Below are positions 8,396-17,593 of a stretch of DNA of 50,505 bases, piece by piece. The notes under the pieces are model-generated. The model was not told the origin of the DNA and did no database searches. It saw only the letters and a list, made by a program, of their open reading frames with translations. Source of the DNA: an uncultured beta proteobacterium. GTDB taxonomy: Bacteria; Pseudomonadota; Gammaproteobacteria; Burkholderiales; Burkholderiaceae. The DNA is taken from positions 1 to 50,505 of the forward strand of contig CAJASX010000071.1 in the NCBI GenBank assembly GCA_903944725.1, given 5' to 3'. Numbering within the stretch: the first letter of the stretch is position 1; every line of letters begins with the position of its first letter. A program made the translations under genes and the position numbers.

Positions 8396-8968
8396 TTACC
8401 CAGCAGCCTTTTGCAATAATACTTCGTACTGATTTTGCGCTTTTAAAATAAGATCGCACAACTCGCGTACAGCGCCATTTCCACCTGCTTGGGCAGTAAT
8501 AAAATGAGCTTGTTGCTTAACTCCAGCATGGGCCGAGGCTGGACAAGCCACCAATCCTGCCTGACGCATCATTGCTAGATCGGGCCAATCATCCCCCATC
8601 ACTGCCGCTTGATCACGCTTAAGGTTAATGGTGTTTAGCAATTGATCAAGTACAACATCTTTTTGAGCTACTCCCATAAAAAGGTGCGTGATGTTTAGCT
8701 CTGTACAGCGCGCACTTACAATAGGAGAGTTGCGACCTGTAATTACAGCACAGGAAATACCACATTGCTGTAGCAATTTAATCCCTAAGCCATCTTGAAT
8801 ATCGAAGGCTTTGTAAAGTTCTTTGCCATCTGGCCCTAAAAAAATCTGCCCATTGGTAAGCACGCCATCGACATCTAAAATTAGTACCTTCACCCGGGCA
8901 GCTCGGTCCCACGCTTGCGGAAAGCGACTTAAGGCATTACTCACGGGGGCATTAAAAGCAGTGGGCAT
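8396..8968 (-). CDS. kdsC: 3-deoxy-D-manno-octulosonate 8-phosphate phosphatase
   Basis: A 190-residue HAD-family phosphatase that removes phosphate from Kdo-8-P in the Kdo branch of LPS synthesis. HAD motif I is LILDVDGVLTNG (nucleophile D and second D present), with FDIQDGLGIKLL, motif II in CAVITGRNS, and motif III/IV in VMGDDWPDLAMM. The short length without a cap domain is typical of KdsC, which works as a tetramer. It is 22 bp downstream of kdsD and 3 bp upstream of lptC, so Kdo supply and LPS export are grouped. Confidence 0.97.
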   Translation of the reverse strand: MPTAFNAPVSNALSRFPQAWDRAARVKVLILDVDGVLTNGQIFLGPDGKELYKAFDIQDGLGIKLLQQCGISCAVITGRNSPIVSARCTELNITHLFMGVAQKDVVLDQLLNTINLKRDQAAVMGDDWPDLAMMRQAGLVACPASAHAGVKQQAHFITAQAGGNGAVRELCDLILKAQNQYEVLLQKAAG

Positions 8969-8990
8969 AAAGATAAATAAATATATAGGG

Positions 8991-9983
8991 TTAAATCACT
9001 TTAGCGGCAAATAAATCATGCAAATTAAGTGCGCCTAATAGGCTGCCATCTGGGGCAGTTACTACCAAATGATTAATCCGAAATTTTTCCATCATTTCAA
9101 TTGCCTCTTCAGCTAATAGTTCAGGGGGTATGGTATGGGGCTGATTGGTAATGGCAGCCTGCAAAGAAATACCGCTTAAGTCGATAGTTTTTTCAAGTAA
9201 GCGGCGCACATCTCCATCGGTAAAAATACCTACAATTTTTTGTTCATGATTTAAGGCAATAACCATACCCATTTGTTTGGCACTCATTTCTAAAAGCGCC
9301 GCAGAAAGCGTGGCATTAATGCTAATCTGCGGAGTTTGGTTAAGGGGACGCATCACTTCGCTAACATAGCTAAATTGTTTTCTGCCTAAGCGACCACCTG
9401 GATGCGAGCGAATAAACTCTTCTGCTTGAAATCCTTTGATATCAAGCAAAGCAACCGCTAAGGCATCGCCCATTGCTAAAGCCGCCGTGGTACTAGTGGT
9501 AGGCGCTAAATTGTGTGGGCAAGCTTCTTTTGCCACACTGGTATCTAAGTGTGCATCAGCTAAGCTTGCTAAGGATGAATTCGGTGCCCCGGTTAAGGCA
9601 ATCAGCTTGGCTCCGGTACGTTTAATGATCGGCAGAATGGTTAGTAATTCTTCGGTTTCGCCAGAATTAGACAGTGCTACAAATACATCATCACGCGTCA
9701 CCATACCTAAATCACCATGGCTAGCTTCAGCTGGGTGAACAAAAAAAGCGGGCGAGCCGGTGGAGGCAAAGGTTGCTGCAATTTTGCGGGCAATGTGTCC
9801 CGACTTACCAATACCTGAGACCACAATGCGACCCTTGCAGTCATGCAGTAATTCCACTGCTCGAATGAGGGTTTCAGCATTTTCGCCTTGCAGGCGATCC
9901 CGCATGGCTTGCAAGGCCTCGGCCTCAAGCGTGAGAGTATCGCGGGCCAGCTTTAGGGTACGGTCATGGGTCTTAGCTATCAT
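8991..9983 (-). CDS. kdsD: Arabinose-5-phosphate isomerase (KdsD/KpsF)
   Basis: A 330-residue enzyme that converts ribulose-5-P to arabinose-5-P, the first step of Kdo synthesis. An N-terminal SIS sugar-isomerase domain (GIGKSGHIARKIAATFASTG, HPAEASHGDLGM, ALSNSGETEELL, STTAALAMGDALAVALL) is followed by two CBS domains from about residue 205 (VSEVMRPL, GIFTDGDVRR, LVVTAPDGSLLGALNLHDL). The domain order and length are those of E. coli KdsD. It is the first gene of the run to rapZ. Its start is only 11 bp from the divergent antiporter start, so the promoter must lie partly within neighbouring coding sequence. Confidence 0.97.
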   Translation of the reverse strand: MIAKTHDRTLKLARDTLTLEAEALQAMRDRLQGENAETLIRAVELLHDCKGRIVVSGIGKSGHIARKIAATFASTGSPAFFVHPAEASHGDLGMVTRDDVFVALSNSGETEELLTILPIIKRTGAKLIALTGAPNSSLASLADAHLDTSVAKEACPHNLAPTTSTTAALAMGDALAVALLDIKGFQAEEFIRSHPGGRLGRKQFSYVSEVMRPLNQTPQISINATLSAALLEMSAKQMGMVIALNHEQKIVGIFTDGDVRRLLEKTIDLSGISLQAAITNQPHTIPPELLAEEAIEMMEKFRINHLVVTAPDGSLLGALNLHDLFAAKVI

Positions 9984-9994
9984 GGAGTGAGTAT

Positions 9995-11977
9995 ATGCCG
10001 TCAGTCCTTCAATTAACGCTCATTTTGCTTGGCTCTGGTGTAGCCGGGGTTCTTATTTTCCGCTATTTTGGCTTACCGCCAATTTTGGGCTATTTAACCA
10101 TTGGTATTTTAATTGGTCCACATGCCCTAGCAGTAGCTAACGATTCAGCAACAGTCAAGTATTTAGCCGAGTTTGGCGTGGTCTTCTTAATGTTTTCCAT
10201 TGGGCTGGAATTCAATTTACACAAATTAAAGGCCTTGCGTACGATCGTTTTTGGCTTGGGCGGCAGCCAAGTAGTCATTACGATGATTTTGGCCTTGCCA
10301 GCCAGTTTTTTAATTAGCTCACTTTATCCCTTGTCTTGGCATGCATCGATTGCTCTTGGCGGAGCTTTAGCGATGTCTTCTACTGCAATTGTGACTAAAT
10401 TGCTTGCTGACCGCGCTGAATTAGAAATGGAGCATGGCCGCAATGTGATTGGTATTTTGTTGTTCCAAGATTTAGCAGTGGTTTTTCTCTTAATTTTGTT
10501 GCCCTCCTTAGGCAAAAATCCTCACGATTTATTGGTTGCCTTATCGCTTACTGCAATCAAACTGACGGTTGCTTTAGTGCTGATCTTTTTTATTGGTCAA
10601 ACTCTCATGAGTCGTTGGTTTAGGGTGGTAGCGCGCTTACGTTCGCAAGAACTGTTTATGCTCAATTTGCTATTAATTGTTTTAGGAATGGCCGCCATCA
10701 CCGCTTATTTTGGTTTGTCTTTAGCCTTAGGTGCTTTTTTAGCAGGAATGTTAATTTCAGAAACACCTTATCGCCATCAGGTTGAGGAGGACGTTAAGCC
10801 ATTTCGTGATGTGTTACTAGGCCTATTTTTTATTTCTATCGGTATGTTGTTAGATTTGCATGTACTTGCAGCTCAGTGGCACCTTGTATTACTTTTATTG
10901 ATTGCACCATTAGTATTAAAATTTGTAGTGATTGCAGTTTTAGCTCGTATGTTTGGCTCAAGCCCTGGAGTTGCCATCCGCACCGGCTTATGTTTGGCGC
11001 AGGCAGGGGAATTTGGTTTTGTATTGCTTACCCAAATCGATGGCTTAGATTTAATTGATCCCCTGCTTAGTCAAGCGGTGTTAGCGGCGATGCTTTTATC
11101 AATGTTGGGAGCGCCTTTTTTAATTCAATTTAGTGATCGTATTGCGATGCGCTTTGCTAGTACAGAGTGGCTTTTACAGTCGCTTGCTATCACACGCGTC
11201 GCCGCACAAAGTGTCCGCAATGATCAACATGTCATTATTTGCGGCTTTGGGCGCTCGGGTCAAAGTTTAGCGCGTTTACTGGATCAAGAAAAAATCCCTT
11301 ATCTAGCCTTAGATCTCGATCCAGATCGCATTGCCGAGGCGGCCTCGGCTGGAGATCATGTGGTGTATGGTGATGCTAGCCGCGAAAATTACTTAGTCGC
11401 CGCAGGTCTAGCAAGAGCTAAAACAGTGGTGATTACCTTTGCTGATACGATTGGTAGCTTAAAGGTGCTACATCAAGTTGAAAAAATTCGGCCTGGCATG
11501 ACGGTATTGGTTCGCACCACTGACGATGCAGATTTAGGCAAATTGCAAGCCGCAGGTGCTACCGAAGTCATCCCTGAATTAATTGAGGGCAGCCTTATGT
11601 TAGCTTCCCATGTCTTACTCATTATGGGCGTGCCGATGCGCAAGGTGGTAAGAATCATTACTTCCGCACGTGAAGCGCGTTATAGCTTATTACGTGGCTA
11701 TTTTCGGGGCTCTACCGATGATGATTTTAGTGAAAACGAAGCGTGGCGCTTGCATACGGTTACCTTACCGCCTGGGGCAGTAAGTATTGGTATGACCTTA
11801 GACCAATTGCATCTAGAACTAGATGGAATTACGGTACAAGCAGTCAGACGTAAGCTAACTGGCACCGAGTACACCAAGCTTGAATTAAAGCCCGAGATGC
11901 ACTTACAAGCAAATGATATTTTAGTGCTTTCAGGTAATTCTGAGGCGCTAGAAATTGCCGAAGCAAAACTGATATAG
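9995..11977 (+). CDS. Monovalent cation:proton antiporter, CPA2 family (KefB/KefC-like) with RCK domains
   Basis: A 660-residue membrane protein. Residues 1-390 hold about 12 transmembrane helices of the Na+/H+ exchanger fold, with GYLTIGILIGPHAL and AEFGVVFLMFSIGLEFNL near the start. A cytoplasmic RCK-N (TrkA-N) Rossmann domain follows (HVIICGFGRSGQSLARLL, then LDLDPDRI and VVYGDASREN), and an RCK-C domain closes the protein (GMTLDQLHLELDGITV, NDILVLSGNSEAL). This is the KefB/YbaL group, which exports K+ in exchange for protons; the exact ion and ligand cannot be read from sequence. A TGGAG at 9983-9987 supports the ATG at 9995. It is divergent from kdsD and converges on uvrA with 2 bp between stops. 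Confidence 0.93.
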   Translation: MPSVLQLTLILLGSGVAGVLIFRYFGLPPILGYLTIGILIGPHALAVANDSATVKYLAEFGVVFLMFSIGLEFNLHKLKALRTIVFGLGGSQVVITMILALPASFLISSLYPLSWHASIALGGALAMSSTAIVTKLLADRAELEMEHGRNVIGILLFQDLAVVFLLILLPSLGKNPHDLLVALSLTAIKLTVALVLIFFIGQTLMSRWFRVVARLRSQELFMLNLLLIVLGMAAITAYFGLSLALGAFLAGMLISETPYRHQVEEDVKPFRDVLLGLFFISIGMLLDLHVLAAQWHLVLLLLIAPLVLKFVVIAVLARMFGSSPGVAIRTGLCLAQAGEFGFVLLTQIDGLDLIDPLLSQAVLAAMLLSMLGAPFLIQFSDRIAMRFASTEWLLQSLAITRVAAQSVRNDQHVIICGFGRSGQSLARLLDQEKIPYLALDLDPDRIAEAASAGDHVVYGDASRENYLVAAGLARAKTVVITFADTIGSLKVLHQVEKIRPGMTVLVRTTDDADLGKLQAAGATEVIPELIEGSLMLASHVLLIMGVPMRKVVRIITSAREARYSLLRGYFRGSTDDDFSENEAWRLHTVTLPPGAVSIGMTLDQLHLELDGITVQAVRRKLTGTEYTKLELKPEMHLQANDILVLSGNSEALEIAEAKLI

Positions 11978-11979
11978 CC

Positions 11980-14934
11980 TTATTTGCTAGCTTCAGCAAA
12001 TGAGTCGGCTAATTCGGTATTGAGTTTTTTCTTATTAGATTGAAAAGGTTTTGCTAGCGTCTTAGGCGCACGCCCTTTTTTGAGTAAGGGCGCCAAATAG
12101 AGACCAGTAAAGCTTGCAGAATTTTTTGCTACTTCTTCGGGGGTTCCAGTGGCAATAATTTGACCACCACCAGCTCCGCCTTTAGGACCCAAATCAATAA
12201 TCCAATCGGCGGTTTTAATCACATCTAAATTATGTTCAATTACTACAATCGTATTACCTTGTTTTTTGAGCGTATGAATTACCGTTAGTAAGAGCTGAAT
12301 ATCATGAAAATGAAGGCCAGTGGTGGGTTCATCCAAAATATAGAGTGTTCTGCCGGTATCCCGCTTCGAAAGTTCAAGCGACAATTTGACGCGTTGCGCT
12401 TCCCCGCCTGATAGGGTGGTAGCACTTTGTCCTAGTTTCACATAGCCTAAGCCAACATCGAGTAGGGTTTTTAATTTACGCTTAACTACCGGAACGGCAG
12501 CAAAAAATTCATGTGCTTGTTCAATCGTCATTGACAGAACTTCATGAATATTCTTGCCCTTATAACGAATATCTAAGGTTTCGCGGTTATAACGCTTGCC
12601 ATGACAAACATCGCAGGGCACATAGACATCTGGCAAAAAATGCATTTCTACTTTTAATACTCCATCACCTTCACAGGTTTCGCAGCGACCGCCTTTAACG
12701 TTAAAAGAAAAACGGCCCACCTCATAGCCGCGCTCACGAGCCGCAGGTACGCCTGCAAATAATTCGCGAATGGGGGTAAAAAGCCCCGTATAGGTAGCTG
12801 GGTTTGAGCGCGGTGTGCGCCCAATTGGTGACTGGTCGACACTAATCACTTTATCAAAATGATCAAGTCCTTCAATGCCATCATGGGCTGCAGGTTCTGT
12901 GCTCGAGCCATATAAATGCTGAGCTACAGCAAAGTGTAGGGTATCGTTAATCAGGGTTGATTTACCAGAGCCCGATACGCCAGTAACACAAGTCATTAGC
13001 CCCACTGGGATGCTTGCATTGACCGCTTGTAAATTATTGCCCCGTGCACCCAAAATAGTGAGGAAGTGTTCGCCTACCGGAATGCGTTTTTCTGGTACTT
13101 CAATACGTTCACGTCCGGCTAAATAATCGCCAGTAAGAGAACCAAGATTATTTTCAACTTCGGTCGGCGTGCCAATGGCCACCACTTGGCCCCCATGTAC
13201 GCCAGCCCCTGGGCCAATATCAATTATGTAATCGGCGGAACGAATCATATCTTCATCATGCTCAACTACTAAAACACTATTACCTAAATCACGTAAGTGC
13301 TTGAGGGTAGCAATTAAGCGATCATTATCGTGTTGATGTAAACCAATGGATGGCTCATCTAATACATACATTACTCCAGTCAAGCCTGAGCCAATTTGTG
13401 AGGCCAAACGAATGCGCTGGGCCTCACCACCCGATAGCGTATCGGCGCTACGCTCAAGCGATAGATAATCGAGGCCAACATCGTTTAAAAAACGTAAACG
13501 GGAGCCGATTTCTTTGACAATTTTGTCGGCAATTTCTTTTTTGGCGCCTTTAAGCTCAAGACTTTCAAAATAGTCTTTTGCTTCTCGAAGTGGCAGGGCA
13601 CTGATTTCATAAATTGCCCGTGCTTGAGGGCCATCACCTACTTTCACAAAGCGCGCTTCTCGACGTAAACGAGTACCCCCACAATCGGGACACGAGCGAA
13701 TATTTTGGTAGCGAGCCAACTCTTCACGCACGGTCATCGAATCAGTTTCGCGATAGCGTCTTTCAAAGTTAGCAACAATGCCCTCAAACGCGTGCTCTCG
13801 TAAACTGAGTTTGCCACGTTCATTTAAGTATTCAAATGGAATTTGGGTATCACCTGACCCAAATAAAATTAACTCTTGAGCCTTCTTCGGTAAATTTTCA
13901 AAGGGCTTTTCGAGGTCAAAATCAGCATACTTAGCTAAAGTTTGTAAAAGTTTGAAATAAAATTGATTGCGCCGATCCCAGCCCTTAATTGCACCAGAGG
14001 CTAAAGATAGATCAGGGTGTGCCACGATTCGTTTAGGATCAAAAAAAGAAATATGGCCCAGTCCGTCACAGCTAGGACAAGCTCCCATGGGATTATTAAA
14101 TGAGAATAACCGTGGCTCTAGCTCTTGAAGTGAGTAAGAGCAAATTGGACAGGCAAATTTGCTTGAAAAAATAGTCGTTTGACCGTTATCCATATTTACC
14201 ACCATTGCTTTGCCATCAGCAAGGCGTAGGGCAGTTTCAAATGATTCGGCTAAACGTTGCTGAATATCGGGACGAACTTTAATTCGATCAACGACCACCT
14301 CAATAGAATGTTTGTCATTCTTTTTTAAGGTGGGCAGTTGGTCAACCTCAAAAATTTCCGCTTTTGCGGTATTGGTTGTACCCCCGCCAGAGCGCACCCG
14401 AAAGCGCACAAAACCCTGTGCCTGTAAATCTTGAAACAGATCAACAAATTCACCTTTACGTTCACTGACTACTGGCGCCAAAATCATTAATTTAGTATCT
14501 TCGGGCATAGCCAGCACGGTATCAACCATTTGCGAAACACTTTGAGCGGCAAGCGCCAAATTGTGATCAGGACAATGCGGTGTACCAGCACGTGCAAATA
14601 ATAGGCGCAGATAGTCATGAATTTCAGTCACTGTTCCCACTGTCGAGCGGGGATTATGACTAGTTGCTTTTTGTTCAATCGAAATCGCTGGCGATAAACC
14701 TTCGATCACATCAACATCCGGTTTTTCCATCAATTGCAAAAATTGCCGCGCATAGGCAGAAAGCGATTCTACGTAGCGTCGCTGACCTTCTGCATATAAG
14801 GTGTCAAATGCTAACGAGCTTTTTCCAGAGCCAGACAGACCTGTTAACACGACGAGTTTTTCCCTGGGGATATCTAAGTTGATATTTTTGAGGTTGTGCG
14901 TGCGGGCACCGCGGATCTTGATTTCAGTATTCAT
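11980..14934 (-). CDS. uvrA: UvrABC excision nuclease subunit A
   Basis: A 984-residue damage-recognition ATPase of nucleotide excision repair. It has two ABC modules: Walker A GLSGSGKS near residue 33 and GVSGSGKS in the second half, with signatures [16 protein letters not shown] and [16 protein letters not shown]. The two zinc modules are CPIC...CPSC and CETC...CDVC. The N-terminus [18 protein letters not shown] is canonical. The protein is longer than the usual 940-955 residues, mostly because of a lysine-rich tail of about 30-35 residues after YLAPLLKKG. Divergent from the MFS gene by 37 bp; uvrA, MFS and ssb together are a common betaproteobacterial arrangement. Confidence 0.98.
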   Translation of the reverse strand: MNTEIKIRGARTHNLKNINLDIPREKLVVLTGLSGSGKSSLAFDTLYAEGQRRYVESLSAYARQFLQLMEKPDVDVIEGLSPAISIEQKATSHNPRSTVGTVTEIHDYLRLLFARAGTPHCPDHNLALAAQSVSQMVDTVLAMPEDTKLMILAPVVSERKGEFVDLFQDLQAQGFVRFRVRSGGGTTNTAKAEIFEVDQLPTLKKNDKHSIEVVVDRIKVRPDIQQRLAESFETALRLADGKAMVVNMDNGQTTIFSSKFACPICSYSLQELEPRLFSFNNPMGACPSCDGLGHISFFDPKRIVAHPDLSLASGAIKGWDRRNQFYFKLLQTLAKYADFDLEKPFENLPKKAQELILFGSGDTQIPFEYLNERGKLSLREHAFEGIVANFERRYRETDSMTVREELARYQNIRSCPDCGGTRLRREARFVKVGDGPQARAIYEISALPLREAKDYFESLELKGAKKEIADKIVKEIGSRLRFLNDVGLDYLSLERSADTLSGGEAQRIRLASQIGSGLTGVMYVLDEPSIGLHQHDNDRLIATLKHLRDLGNSVLVVEHDEDMIRSADYIIDIGPGAGVHGGQVVAIGTPTEVENNLGSLTGDYLAGRERIEVPEKRIPVGEHFLTILGARGNNLQAVNASIPVGLMTCVTGVSGSGKSTLINDTLHFAVAQHLYGSSTEPAAHDGIEGLDHFDKVISVDQSPIGRTPRSNPATYTGLFTPIRELFAGVPAARERGYEVGRFSFNVKGGRCETCEGDGVLKVEMHFLPDVYVPCDVCHGKRYNRETLDIRYKGKNIHEVLSMTIEQAHEFFAAVPVVKRKLKTLLDVGLGYVKLGQSATTLSGGEAQRVKLSLELSKRDTGRTLYILDEPTTGLHFHDIQLLLTVIHTLKKQGNTIVVIEHNLDVIKTADWIIDLGPKGGAGGGQIIATGTPEEVAKNSASFTGLYLAPLLKKGRAPKTLAKPFQSNKKKLNTELADSFAEASK

Positions 14935-14971
14935 GTTTTTTTAGCGTAACTTGTTAATATAGCTCTTTCTC

Positions 14972-16162
14972 ATGAATCCTTCAGAACTTCGTTCCACTCT
15001 CGCTTTAGCAGGCATCTTTGGTCTGCGGATGCTGGGCCTTTTCTTGATCCTGCCAGTCTTTAGCCTACATGCGCGCGATTTGCCGGGGGGCGAGCATGCC
15101 TTTTGGGTTGGGCTTTCCTTGGGAATGTTTAATATTGTGCAGGCCTTTTTTCATATTCCACTAGGCACCTTATCTGACCGAATTGGACGCAAGCCAGTGG
15201 TTGTCTGGGGTTTGGCTTTATTTGTGATTGGGGCTCTGATTGCAGCGAGCCATGATGATTTAGTCTGGATAGGTATCGGTCGGGGCATTATGGGCGCAGG
15301 CGCAATTTCAGCCGCAATTTCAGCTTGGGTAGCCGATTTAACCCGCGAACAAGTGAGAACCGTAGCAATGGCCATAGTGGGTGGCAGCATTGCCTTATCT
15401 TTTGCGCTGTCGTTGGTGATCGCGGCGCCTATTTATCGACTTCTCAATTTAAACGGTATGTTTGTACTTTTAGCTGGTATGGGTTTTATCGCAATTTTGA
15501 CGGCCCTATTTGTGGTGCCAAGCGCCCCCATCAAGCGGCCAACCCAACCCGTTTCTTTGTGGCAAATATTTCTTCGACCCGAATTGGCCAAACTTAATTT
15601 TGGAGTGTTTGTTTTAAATGCCACGCAGGTCGCAATGTTCTTTGTTGTTCCCCGCCTCTTGGTACAGGTGGGTTTTCCTTTGGCCGATCATTGGTTGGTG
15701 TATTTGCCAGTTGTCTTAATTTCTTTTGTTTTAATGGCGCCCCTCTTGATTTACGGAGAAAAAAAACAGTGTTTACGCATTTCTGTTTTGCTCAGTATTA
15801 CTTTTTTAATTATTTCGCAATGTGTTTTCATCGAGGCAAATACTGTCATCTTGATTGCGCTAGCCCTACTCATTTATTTTGTTGGCTTTAATTTGTTGGA
15901 AGCCTTACAGCCAGCTTTAGTATCACGCTGGGCAAAAGAATCGAAGGGCGCCGCTTTGGGCATTTACAACACAACCCAATCAATTGGCTTATTTGCAGGT
16001 GCAGCGCTTGGTGGGTGGATGACTGAACACCATGGCGAGTATGCAGTTTTCATTTTAGGTGGGGCGCTCTTAATTGGCTGGCTTATAATTGCATGGTCGA
16101 TGCAAGAGCCTCCTGCGAAACCAAAAAAGTCGCTAACAGGTTCAGTTCCATCCAGTTCTTAA
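14972..16162 (+). CDS. MFS transporter, YajR-like
   Basis: A 396-residue major facilitator superfamily carrier with about 12 transmembrane helices. The N-terminal FGLRMLGLFLILPVFSLHA, the motif A GTLSDRIGRKPVVVWGLAL between TM2 and TM3, and the ADLTREQVRTVAMA loop all resemble E. coli YajR. Unlike YajR it stops after TM12 with a short basic tail (PPAKPKKS) and has no C-terminal ferredoxin-like YAM domain. The substrate is unknown; drug/proton efflux is only a family guess. It lies between divergent uvrA and ssb, the usual place for this carrier in Burkholderiales. Confidence 0.92.
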   Translation: MNPSELRSTLALAGIFGLRMLGLFLILPVFSLHARDLPGGEHAFWVGLSLGMFNIVQAFFHIPLGTLSDRIGRKPVVVWGLALFVIGALIAASHDDLVWIGIGRGIMGAGAISAAISAWVADLTREQVRTVAMAIVGGSIALSFALSLVIAAPIYRLLNLNGMFVLLAGMGFIAILTALFVVPSAPIKRPTQPVSLWQIFLRPELAKLNFGVFVLNATQVAMFFVVPRLLVQVGFPLADHWLVYLPVVLISFVLMAPLLIYGEKKQCLRISVLLSITFLIISQCVFIEANTVILIALALLIYFVGFNLLEALQPALVSRWAKESKGAALGIYNTTQSIGLFAGAALGGWMTEHHGEYAVFILGGALLIGWLIIAWSMQEPPAKPKKSLTGSVPSSS

Positions 16163-16261
16163 GCAGATCATTTGCTTGTTTTACGAAATCCATAGCTGCA
16201 TTTAATTAAGCTGTTATAAGTTGTTATTTTATTCATTCATTCATTTTCTTCGGGAGACCAC

Positions 16262-16714
16262 ATGGCTTCGGTAAATAAAGTCATCATCGTAGGTAACGTT
16301 GGGCGCGATCCAGAAACACGTTATTTGCCTAGCGGTGATGCGGTAACGAATATTTCAGTAGCAACTTCAGATCGCTACAAAGACAAACAAACTGGCGAAA
16401 TGAAAGAAACTACTGAATGGCATCGCGTAGCTTTTTTTGGCAAGTTAGCCGAAATTGCTGGCCAATACTTGAAAAAAGGATCACAAGTGTATGTCGAGGG
16501 TAGTTTGCGTACACGAAAATGGACCGATCAAAGTGGGCAAGAAAAATACTCAACAGAAATTCGGGCTGAAACCATGCAAATGCTTGGCTCAAAGATGTCG
16601 GGAAGTAGCGATGGCGGAGATACTGCGCCCCGTACTAAGTCAGTAGATGCCGGTACATCGCCTGCACCATCAGCTAGCGCCCTCGGCGCCATGGATGACG
16701 ATATCCCGTTTTAA
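16262..16714 (+). CDS. ssb: Single-stranded DNA-binding protein
   Basis: A 150-residue SSB. The OB-fold domain spans about residues 1-110 ([53 protein letters not shown]), followed by a Gly/Ser/Ala-rich linker and the acidic tip DDDIPF that binds partner repair and replication proteins. A GGGAG at 16252-16256 lies 5 bases before the ATG. The 99-bp gap upstream has a possible extended -10 (TATAAG at 16215-16220) but no convincing -35. The stop is 9 bp from the convergent queF stop. Confidence 0.98.
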   Translation: MASVNKVIIVGNVGRDPETRYLPSGDAVTNISVATSDRYKDKQTGEMKETTEWHRVAFFGKLAEIAGQYLKKGSQVYVEGSLRTRKWTDQSGQEKYSTEIRAETMQMLGSKMSGSSDGGDTAPRTKSVDAGTSPAPSASALGAMDDDIPF

Positions 16715-16723
16715 GTAATCGTA

Positions 16724-17563
16724 TTACTGCCTGGCATGCCTAACATTGGCGGGCCAGGCAGCATTGTAATCAGCGCGAAATGGGTTTATGTCTAAACCAC
16801 CACGGCGGGTATACCGTGCAAATACCGCTAATTTTTCTGGGGCACATCGCTCTTTAATGGCGCAAAAAATAGTTTCGACACAATCTTCATGAAATTCTCC
16901 TAATTGGCGAAAGCCAATAAGATAGCGTAGCAAACCCTCTTCATTAATTGGCCTGCCAAAGTACTGAATTTGAATACTCGCCCAATCGGGCTGGTTAGTA
17001 ACTGGGCAATTTGATTTAAGGAGATGAGAAACTAAACATTGCTTAATTGGGGCAGCCGCTTGATCGGCACTTAGAATTGTTGGGTCGGCAGCTATTAAGG
17101 GATCAACTTCTAAATCTAGTCGATCGAGTAGAACCCCCGTTAATTCCTGAATACCAGTAGTACTTGCTTTCTCAGGCTCGAGGATGCGCACCTGGACAGA
17201 AGCACCCGTGGCTGTAGATAAATCATTTTTCAGCTGTACACCTAATTCATCAGAAGAGAGGAAGCGTTCATTATTAAGGCTATTTAAATAAAGCTTCAAT
17301 GATTTTGATTCAATCATCATGGGCGAATCAGCCGGAATAATAAATTCGGCTAAAGCAATTTGTGGTTTACCTTTAGTATTTAGCCAGCCAAGTTCATATG
17401 CATTCCAAATATCAATGCCAAAAAAAGGCAAAACAGGCTTATTTAGTAGAGGTAAATTAGCCCGCTGAACTGCGCGATTAATTGGAAAAAGTAGGCCCGG
17501 ATCATAGTGGCTAGGATAAGCAGTTTGCATCCCAAGTTGAGGTATTGATTTAATCAAGGTCAT
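16724..17563 (-). CDS. queF: NADPH-dependent 7-cyano-7-deazaguanine reductase (QueF), long form
   Basis: A 279-residue enzyme that reduces preQ0 to preQ1 in queuosine tRNA modification. The catalytic cysteine lies in LKSNCPVTNQPDWASIQI and the catalytic aspartate/histidine region in QLGEFHEDCVETIF; ARYTRRGGLDINPFR is the C-terminal family signature. Length and the two T-fold halves match the E. coli type rather than the short Bacillus type. It converges with ssb. The upstream membrane-protein gene on the same strand ends 30 bp before its start. Confidence 0.97.
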   Translation of the reverse strand: MTLIKSIPQLGMQTAYPSHYDPGLLFPINRAVQRANLPLLNKPVLPFFGIDIWNAYELGWLNTKGKPQIALAEFIIPADSPMMIESKSLKLYLNSLNNERFLSSDELGVQLKNDLSTATGASVQVRILEPEKASTTGIQELTGVLLDRLDLEVDPLIAADPTILSADQAAAPIKQCLVSHLLKSNCPVTNQPDWASIQIQYFGRPINEEGLLRYLIGFRQLGEFHEDCVETIFCAIKERCAPEKLAVFARYTRRGGLDINPFRADYNAAWPANVRHARQ

Positions 17564-17593
17564 AAAAACTAAGAGAATAAATAGAAAAGAGGT

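Noticed and set aside
16727-16761. Nine-base inverted repeat CTGCCTGGC/GCCAGGCAG at the ssb-queF junction
   Set aside because: It is inside the queF coding end, has a 17-base loop and no U-tract on either strand, so not a convincing terminator.
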